Shown here: in pieces, positions 5,063 through 8,860 of the stretch
Layout: each line of letters opens with the position of its first letter
Numbering within the stretch: position 1 is the first letter of the stretch
Source of the DNA: SVTX01 sp964567085
Lineage (GTDB): Bacteria > Bacillota > Clostridia > Oscillospirales > CAG-272
Direction of reading: 5' to 3'
Assembly (NCBI GenBank): GCA_964567085.1
Contig: CAZMKU010000076.1
Location: 1-8,860, forward strand
DNA length: 8,860 bases
Position numbers and translations under genes: made by a program
Notes under the pieces: model-generated
What the model was told of the DNA's origin: nothing
What the model saw: the letters and a program-made list of their open reading frames with translations, nothing else
Databases searched by the model: none

Positions 5063-6559
5063 TCAAGTATTATTATTTTTAACCACAACGTCGTGAGCGC
5101 CGCCTTCAACGATGGAAACGGAGCTTACAAGCGTGAGCTTCGCCTTTTGCTGGAGCTCGGGAATTGAGAGCGCTCCGCAGTTGCACATTGTAGAGCGGAT
5201 CTTTGCGAGCGTTACCGAGAGGTTGTCGTGGAGAGAGCCCGCATAGGGAACGTAGCTGTCAACGCCTTCAACGAAGGAAAGCTTCTGCGCGCCGCCCATA
5301 TCGTATCTCTGCCAGTTTCTGGCTCTGGCGCTGCCCTCACCCCAATATTCCTTCATATAACTGCCGTTTACGAGGATCTTGTTCGTGGGGGATTCGTCGA
5401 AGCGGGCGAAGTAACGGCCCAGCATACAGAAGTCTGCGCCCATAGCGAGCGCGAGCGTGATATGATAGTCGTGAACTATACCGCCGTCGGAGCAGATCGG
5501 GATATATACACCGTGCTTTTTGTAATATTCGTCACGAGCCTTGGCAACCTCAATTACCGCGGTAGCCTGTCCGCGACCGATACCCTTCGTCTCTCTTGTG
5601 ATACAAATAGAGCCGCCGCCGATACCGATCTTGATAAAGTCCGCTCCCGCGTCAGCGAGGAAGTTAAAGCCTTCTTCGTCAACCACGTTACCTGCGCCAA
5701 CCTTTACGCTGTCGCCGTAATTGTCGCGGATCCACTTGATCGTGCGAGCCTGCCATTCCGAGAAGCCCTCGGAGGAGTCGATGCAGAGCACGTCAACGCC
5801 CGCTTCAACGAGCGCGGGAACTCGCTCGGCATAGTCGCGAGTATTGATACCTGCGCCTACGATATATCTCTTATGTGAGTCGAGAAGCTCGTCGGGATTC
5901 TTCTTGTGCTGCTCGTAGTCCTTTCTGAATACGAAGGAAACGAGTCTGCCGTCCTTGTCGATTATTGGAAGGGAATTGAGCTTGTGATCCCAGATGATGT
6001 CGTTGCATTCTGCGAGCGTGGTGCCTTCCTCGGCATAAATAAGCTTTTCGAGGGGGGTCATAAACGAGGAAACGAGCTCGTCGCCGCTCATTCTCGTAAC
6101 TCTGTAATCGCGCGAGGTGACGATACCGACAAGCTTGCCGTGGCACGTGCCGTCGTCGGTAACCGCTATCGTGGAGTGTCCGTTCTTTTCCTTGAGCATG
6201 ATCACGTCGCGGAGCGTCGCGTCGGGCTTGATGTTGGAGTCGGAGGTAACGAAGCCTGCCTTGTGATCCTTAACTCTGCGGACCATAGCCGCCTGCTGCT
6301 CGATAGTCTGTGAGCCGTAAATAAACGAAACACCGCCTTCTTTCGCAAGAGCAATAGCCATAGTATCGTTGGATACGGATTGCATAATTGCGGAAATAAG
6401 CGGAACTGACATAGTTATTGCGGGCTCTTCACCCTTTTTGAATTTAACGAGAGGCGTCTTGAGAGATACCTTTGAGGGAATACACTCCGCGCCTGAATAA
6501 CCGGGCACGAGCAGATATTCACTGAACGTGTGTGAAGGACTGTCGTAGTAAAAGGCCAT
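5063..6559 (-). CDS. guaB: Inosine-5'-monophosphate dehydrogenase (Tritrichomonas-like type)
   Basis: This cytosolic enzyme oxidises IMP to XMP with NAD+, the committed step to GMP. The 498 residues form a (beta/alpha)8 barrel with a CBS-pair insert at about 100-225. Seen: CIDSSEGFSEW (259-269; Asp261), the active-site loop GIGGGSICITRETKGIGRGQ (312-331; nucleophile Cys319), SDGGI (357-361; Asp358), GRYFARF (381-387), EYWGEGSARARNWQRYD (404-420; catalytic-flap Arg418 and Tyr419) and a C-terminal SSVSIVEGGAHD. From memory, the protein matches Tritrichomonas foetus IMPDH almost end to end, with identical numbering of catalytic residues, rather than the common bacterial GIGPGSICTTR type. An in-frame ATG at 6649 lies upstream of the promoter and is not used. 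ATG 6559 gives the family N terminus (MAFYYDSPSHTF) and has GGAG six bases before it. The gene is monocistronic between its own promoter and the terminator at 5004-5041. Confidence 0.96.
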   Translation of the reverse strand: MAFYYDSPSHTFSEYLLVPGYSGAECIPSKVSLKTPLVKFKKGEEPAITMSVPLISAIMQSVSNDTMAIALAKEGGVSFIYGSQTIEQQAAMVRRVKDHKAGFVTSDSNIKPDATLRDVIMLKEKNGHSTIAVTDDGTCHGKLVGIVTSRDYRVTRMSGDELVSSFMTPLEKLIYAEEGTTLAECNDIIWDHKLNSLPIIDKDGRLVSFVFRKDYEQHKKNPDELLDSHKRYIVGAGINTRDYAERVPALVEAGVDVLCIDSSEGFSEWQARTIKWIRDNYGDSVKVGAGNVVDEEGFNFLADAGADFIKIGIGGGSICITRETKGIGRGQATAVIEVAKARDEYYKKHGVYIPICSDGGIVHDYHITLALAMGADFCMLGRYFARFDESPTNKILVNGSYMKEYWGEGSARARNWQRYDMGGAQKLSFVEGVDSYVPYAGSLHDNLSVTLAKIRSTMCNCGALSIPELQQKAKLTLVSSVSIVEGGAHDVVVKNNNT

Positions 6560-6605
6560 TTTTTGCTCCGTTCCGCCGCCAAAAGCGGCATAATTTGTTA
6601 AAAAT

Positions 6606-6634
6606 ATTATATCACAAGGAGTCTTAAAAGTCAA
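6606..6634 (-). promoter_or_regulatory. guaB: Sigma-A promoter of guaB
   Basis: On the minus strand TTGACT (6634-6629) and TATAAT (6611-6606) are 17 bp apart, with TGA directly before the -10 (extended -10). The predicted start is near 6599, giving a leader of about 40 nt. This excludes the longer reading frame that begins at 6649. No riboswitch-sized leader is present. Confidence 0.85.
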
Positions 6635-6735
6635 CACACCAAATATCAAAATTTCACACGAAAAAACAAGAATTTAAGATGCTTTTTTGTTGGAATTTAT
6701 AAAACCGTTATAAGCAAAAAATGCTGTAGAGACGA

Positions 6736-6764
6736 TTGACAAATTGTATATTTTATGATATAAT
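6736..6764 (+). promoter_or_regulatory. Sigma-A promoter upstream of the lipoprotein gene
   Basis: TTGACA (6736-6741), 17 bp, then TATAAT (6759-6764), with TGA before the -10. Both hexamers are perfect. The predicted start is near 6771, so the lipoprotein mRNA has a long leader of about 190 nt that contains a short ORF with its own ribosome binding site (6820-6879). The region 6650-6735, between this promoter and guaB's, is AT-rich and shows no gene or clear structure. Confidence 0.82.
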
Positions 6765-6819
6765 TGGAATAGAAAGATAAAATTTTGACAATGTTGGATA
6801 AGTCCGGGAGGTAAATCAT

Positions 6820-6879
6820 ATGAAAATGCTTTCGATTATATTGATTTATATTGTATCTGCCTTGCGCATCGGAATTTGA
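6820..6879 (+). CDS. 19-codon hydrophobic leader ORF, possibly a decayed lipoprotein start
   Basis: This short ORF encodes MKMLSIILIYIVSALRIGI. It has a good ribosome binding site (GGGAGG, 6806-6811, eight bases before ATG) and lies about 50 nt downstream of a perfect promoter. The peptide looks like the positive and hydrophobic parts of a signal peptide. After the TGA the same frame continues as FACGQKNNVVQACFD and stops at 6925-6927. FACG has the form of a lipobox ending, so the whole stretch reads like a lipoprotein N terminus interrupted by a stop and then truncated. It may therefore be a pseudogene remnant, a small membrane peptide or a leader peptide for the lipoprotein gene. Translation signals are visible; conservation is unknown. 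Confidence 0.4.
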   Translation: MKMLSIILIYIVSALRIGI

Positions 6880-6963
6880 TTTGCTTGCGGGCAAAAAAAT
6901 AATGTGGTCCAAGCTTGTTTCGATTAAAAACATCAAATTAGTGCTGTTTTCAGGAGGAATTTT

Positions 6964-7590
6964 ATGAAAAAACAAATTAAACTTTTTTCTTACATAATTG
7001 CGGTTTCGTTATTGGTTTGCTTTGGTGGAGCTCTCGTTTCGTGCGATACTGAAGCTACAGATGAGAATGATCAAACTTCGGATGTACAAAATACGGAAAA
7101 TATAACTAAAACTCCTACGGAGAAGCTTACCGAAGATATTACCGAAGAGCCTACCGAAGAGCCTACCGAGGAAATAATCGACGATAAGGAGATAGAAACT
7201 CTACCTATTACGCCTTGCCCGTTTGACGAGGAATCTCTTGAAATGCCCGCAGAAATTAAACGAGAGATTCAAATTGCAGTTTTGACGAGAGTATACGGGG
7301 AGGAATATGTAAAGGACGGTTATACCCCCGAATACGTTTGGGTGGTTTGTTACGGCATATTTGATGACGCTTACTGTTGTATGATCTGGGATCACTCGGG
7401 TGCTGAACTAAGTGTTGAAACTGAGGTTGAGGTTGGAGGATATACGTTTATGTTCGGAAGCCCCAATACTATGTTGGTCTACTGTGACGGTGAGTTTTAC
7501 GGCTTGAAGCAAGCTTACGAAAACGGAATTTTGGACGATACGGAAATTGCCGAGCTTTATACCTATTATACGGAAACCCGTTGGGGCTAA
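6964..7590 (+). CDS. Predicted surface lipoprotein with Thr/Glu/Pro linker, function unknown
   Basis: Not recognised as a protein of known function. Seen in 208 residues: a lipoprotein signal peptide (KK at 2-3, hydrophobic core about 7-22, lipobox ALVSC with Cys27 as the predicted lipidation site). An acidic low-complexity linker runs from about 28 to 78 and contains PTEKLTEDITEEPTEEPTEE. A globular region of about 130 residues follows, with Cys85, Cys129, Cys138, Cys139 and Cys174. The C-terminal part YGLKQAYENGILDDTEIAELYTYY resembles a short segment that I recall as frequent at the end of secreted clostridial proteins (L-x-E-A-Y-x-N-G-x-L pattern). The expected location is the outer face of the cytoplasmic membrane, with the linker acting as a spacer through the wall. 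AGGAGG lies six bases before the ATG. The gene is followed by a strong terminator and is probably transcribed alone from 6736-6764. Confidence 0.82.
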   Translation: MKKQIKLFSYIIAVSLLVCFGGALVSCDTEATDENDQTSDVQNTENITKTPTEKLTEDITEEPTEEPTEEIIDDKEIETLPITPCPFDEESLEMPAEIKREIQIAVLTRVYGEEYVKDGYTPEYVWVVCYGIFDDAYCCMIWDHSGAELSVETEVEVGGYTFMFGSPNTMLVYCDGEFYGLKQAYENGILDDTEIAELYTYYTETRWG

Positions 7591-7608
7591 TAGCTTAAAT
7601 AAAATTTT

Positions 7609-7632
7609 ACACCCGCCGATGTCGGCGGGTGT
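7609..7632. terminator. Bidirectional intrinsic terminator between the lipoprotein gene and the feo operon
   Basis: ACACCCGCCG (7609-7618) pairs perfectly with CGGCGGGTGT (7623-7632) around the loop ATGT. It is followed by TATTTTGCATTTATTTTTT on the plus strand and by GTAAAATTTTATTTAAG on the minus strand side. It can end the lipoprotein transcript and the convergent feoB transcript. Confidence 0.9.
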
Positions 7633-7641
7633 ATTTTGCAT

Positions 7642-7797
7642 TTATTTTTTATTGCAGCTGCACTTGTCACCGCACTCCTTGGAGTGGGGGCAGCCGACGC
7701 ATTTCGCGCCCGCCTTCTTTTGCTTTACAATGTAAGCGATAGCGCCGCCAACGATAAGGACTATGGCAATTATGGCGATAATTTCAATGGGTTCCAT
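7642..7797 (-). CDS. FeoB-associated Cys-rich membrane protein
   Basis: This 51-residue protein has one N-terminal transmembrane segment (about 5-24), a short basic stretch (KQKK, 25-28) and a cysteine-rich tail: Cys33, Cys36, Cys42, Cys46 and Cys48 in the pattern C-x2-C-x5-C-x3-C-x-C. It matches the small FeoB-associated Cys-rich family found directly downstream of feoB in many Firmicutes. A role in handling ferrous iron near the FeoB pore (FeoC-like or chaperone-like) is commonly suggested, but I treat it as inference. The start was placed at 7797 because AGGAGG lies five bases upstream and the transmembrane segment begins right after it. The longer frame starting at 7929 overlaps the end of feoB and has no family resemblance in the added part. 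It lies 20 bp after the feoB stop and is the last gene before the terminator. Confidence 0.9.
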   Translation of the reverse strand: MEPIEIIAIIAIVLIVGGAIAYIVKQKKAGAKCVGCPHSKECGDKCSCNKK

Positions 7798-7817
7798 AGA
7801 GCCCTCCTTTTTTATGT

Positions 7818-8860
7818 TTATGCCTTGAGCGCGTATTCTGCCTTCAGCTGCTTGTTCTTTCTTATAATAAGCACCGTGAGAATAACGGCAATAACTGCTA
7901 TAACAGCCCAGCCTACGATATTCATCCACAAGGAACCGAATTTAGCGCCCGTAAAGAGTGTACCGAAGAAGTAAACGAGGAAGCCGAGAGAATAACCAAC
8001 CGCGAACTGAAGACCGATACCTGCCCAGAGCCACTTTTTCGACTTGATCTCGGAGTTCATAGCGCCGATAGCCGCGAAGCAGGGAGGTGTAAAGAGATTG
8101 AACATAAGGTAAGCGAGTGCGGCAACCTTTGTGATAGCGAGGATTCCCGCAACCTCAGCGCCTGCGCCCTCCATAAGAGCAAGCTCCTCGGCGTCGATGA
8201 GATTTTCAAGACCTACGAAGCAAACCGCGAGAGTGCCGACTACGTTTTCCTTTGCGATAAAGCCCGTGATAGCCGCCGCGGCGAGCTGCCAAGCAACAAC
8301 GCCGACGATGGGAGCGAATATGTAAGCAAAGGGAGTTGCAACCGTTGCGAGAATGGACTGGCTTGCATCCTCAACGGGAGTGAGGCTCCAGCTGAACGAC
8401 TGCATAAGCTGAACTATGAAGTTACAAACGAGAATGATCGTACCCGCCTTAACTATGTAAGCCCAGCCGCGCTGACACATGGAGAGCGCCGCCTTCTTGA
8501 AGCTGGGAGCCTTGTACTCGGGAAGCTCCATAATAAAGAAGGACTTTCTGCTTTTGTGGCCTGTGAGCTTGTTTATAAGAAGCGCGCAAAGAAGAATAAG
8601 CGCGATACCTACGAAATACATAAGCGTGCCGACCCAGGATGCGTCGTCGAAGAACGCGCCTGCAAAGAGGGCGATAACGGGAAGCTTTGCGCCGCAGGGC
8701 ATAAAGGGTGTGAGCATTGCGGTAGCTCTGCGCTCACGCTCGTTTCTGATTGTACGGCAAGCCATAATGCCGGGAATAGCGCAGCCCGTACCGATAACGA
8801 AGGGAATAACGGATTTGCCCGAAAGACCAACCTTCTTGAAGATGGGGTCGAGAACGACTG
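7818..8860 (-). CDS. feoB: Ferrous iron transport protein FeoB, C-terminal part (5' end outside window)
   Basis: FeoB is the large GTPase-coupled membrane protein that imports Fe2+ under anaerobic or reducing conditions. The window holds about 347 C-terminal residues, reading in frame from the right edge; the GTP-binding domain and the first membrane segments are outside. Seen, counting from the edge: DPIFKKVGLSGKSVIPF, the gate motif GTGCAIPGIMACRT with its conserved Cys, NERERR, the second motif FMPCGAKLPV, MELPEYKAP before a cytoplasmic-to-membrane re-entry, GWAYIVKAGTIIL, ITGFIAKENVVGTL, and LFTPPCFAAIGAMNSE in the second gate. The last membrane segment and a short basic tail end at ALKA. 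These are the standard blocks of the two Gate (nucleoside-recognition-like) domains. It is probably co-transcribed with the small Cys-rich protein that follows. The promoter and any Fur site lie outside the window. Confidence 0.95.
   Translation of the reverse strand, partial: VVLDPIFKKVGLSGKSVIPFVIGTGCAIPGIMACRTIRNERERRATAMLTPFMPCGAKLPVIALFAGAFFDDASWVGTLMYFVGIALILLCALLINKLTGHKSRKSFFIMELPEYKAPSFKKAALSMCQRGWAYIVKAGTIILVCNFIVQLMQSFSWSLTPVEDASQSILATVATPFAYIFAPIVGVVAWQLAAAAITGFIAKENVVGTLAVCFVGLENLIDAEELALMEGAGAEVAGILAITKVAALAYLMFNLFTPPCFAAIGAMNSEIKSKKWLWAGIGLQFAVGYSLGFLVYFFGTLFTGAKFGSLWMNIVGWAVIAVIAVILTVLIIRKNKQLKAEYALKA

Noticed and set aside
5228..5878. 216-codon open frame on the plus strand inside guaB
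   Set aside because: It is antisense to a well supported IMP dehydrogenase region, and the translation shows no domain. It is a shadow of the codon use.
6560..6649. 30-codon N-terminal extension of guaB to the ATG at 6649
   Set aside because: The strong guaB promoter (6606-6634) lies inside the extension, and the family N terminus starts exactly at the ATG at 6559.
6697..6975. 92-codon minus-strand frame in the gap between guaB and the lipoprotein gene
   Set aside because: It begins inside the lipoprotein gene, runs against that gene's perfect promoter, sits in AT-rich DNA, and shows neither a convincing ribosome binding site nor a domain.
7798..7929. 44-codon N-terminal extension of the FeoB-associated protein to the ATG at 7929
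   Set aside because: It overlaps the end of feoB in another frame. The ATG at 7797 has a good ribosome binding site and gives the expected family length and membrane topology.
1..8860. tRNA or rRNA genes, CRISPR arrays, insertion sequences, integrases and attachment repeats
   Set aside because: I looked for cloverleaf-like segments, regularly spaced repeats, transposase or integrase motifs and long terminal repeats and saw none. The AT-rich SLOG locus has no visible mobility gene or flanking direct repeat.

Overview
The window looks like the chromosome of an anaerobic low-to-mid GC Firmicute, most likely a gut-type member of class Clostridia. The reasons are GGAGG-type ribosome binding sites at nearly every gene, near-consensus sigma-A promoters (TTGACA-17-TATAAT), intrinsic terminators with T tracts, a PyrK-type dihydroorotate dehydrogenase electron transfer subunit, a small Cys-rich protein behind FeoB, and a lipoprotein with an acidic Thr/Glu/Pro linker. 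The assignment is an inference from these traits; no rRNA or other marker is present.

Layout. Bases 1-1830 (minus strand) hold a pyrimidine operon, pyrC then pyrK, driven by a consensus promoter at 1870-1898; pyrK runs off the left edge. Divergent from it is a ZIP-family metal transporter gene (2050-2811) with its own promoter and two short palindromes in its leader. A class-3-like aldehyde dehydrogenase (2937-4319) follows after a strong hairpin. It converges on a small AT-rich locus (about 4320-5000): a 109-aa SLOG/DUF2493-like nucleotide-sensor-type protein on the minus strand and, divergent from it, a 63-aa Arc-like ribbon-helix-helix protein. The 111 bp between them carry repeated CTTAA/TTAAG operator-like sites. 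A bidirectional terminator separates this locus from guaB.

guaB (5063-6559, minus) encodes an IMP dehydrogenase that resembles the Tritrichomonas foetus enzyme and keeps the catalytic residues at the same numbers (Asp261, Cys319, Arg418, Tyr419). A 404-bp gap follows, with divergent promoters for guaB and a lipoprotein gene; it also holds a 19-codon hydrophobic ORF that may be a decayed lipoprotein start. The lipoprotein gene (6964-7590) ends at a second bidirectional terminator. Beyond it, on the minus strand, lies the end of a ferrous iron uptake operon: feoB (entering from the right edge) and its small Cys-rich membrane partner.

Most of the window is housekeeping: de novo pyrimidine synthesis, guanine nucleotide synthesis, and metal uptake (ZIP and Feo). 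The least ordinary part is the divergent SLOG / ribbon-helix-helix pair with its duplicated operator. It looks like a self-regulated accessory module whose function cannot be read from the sequence alone.
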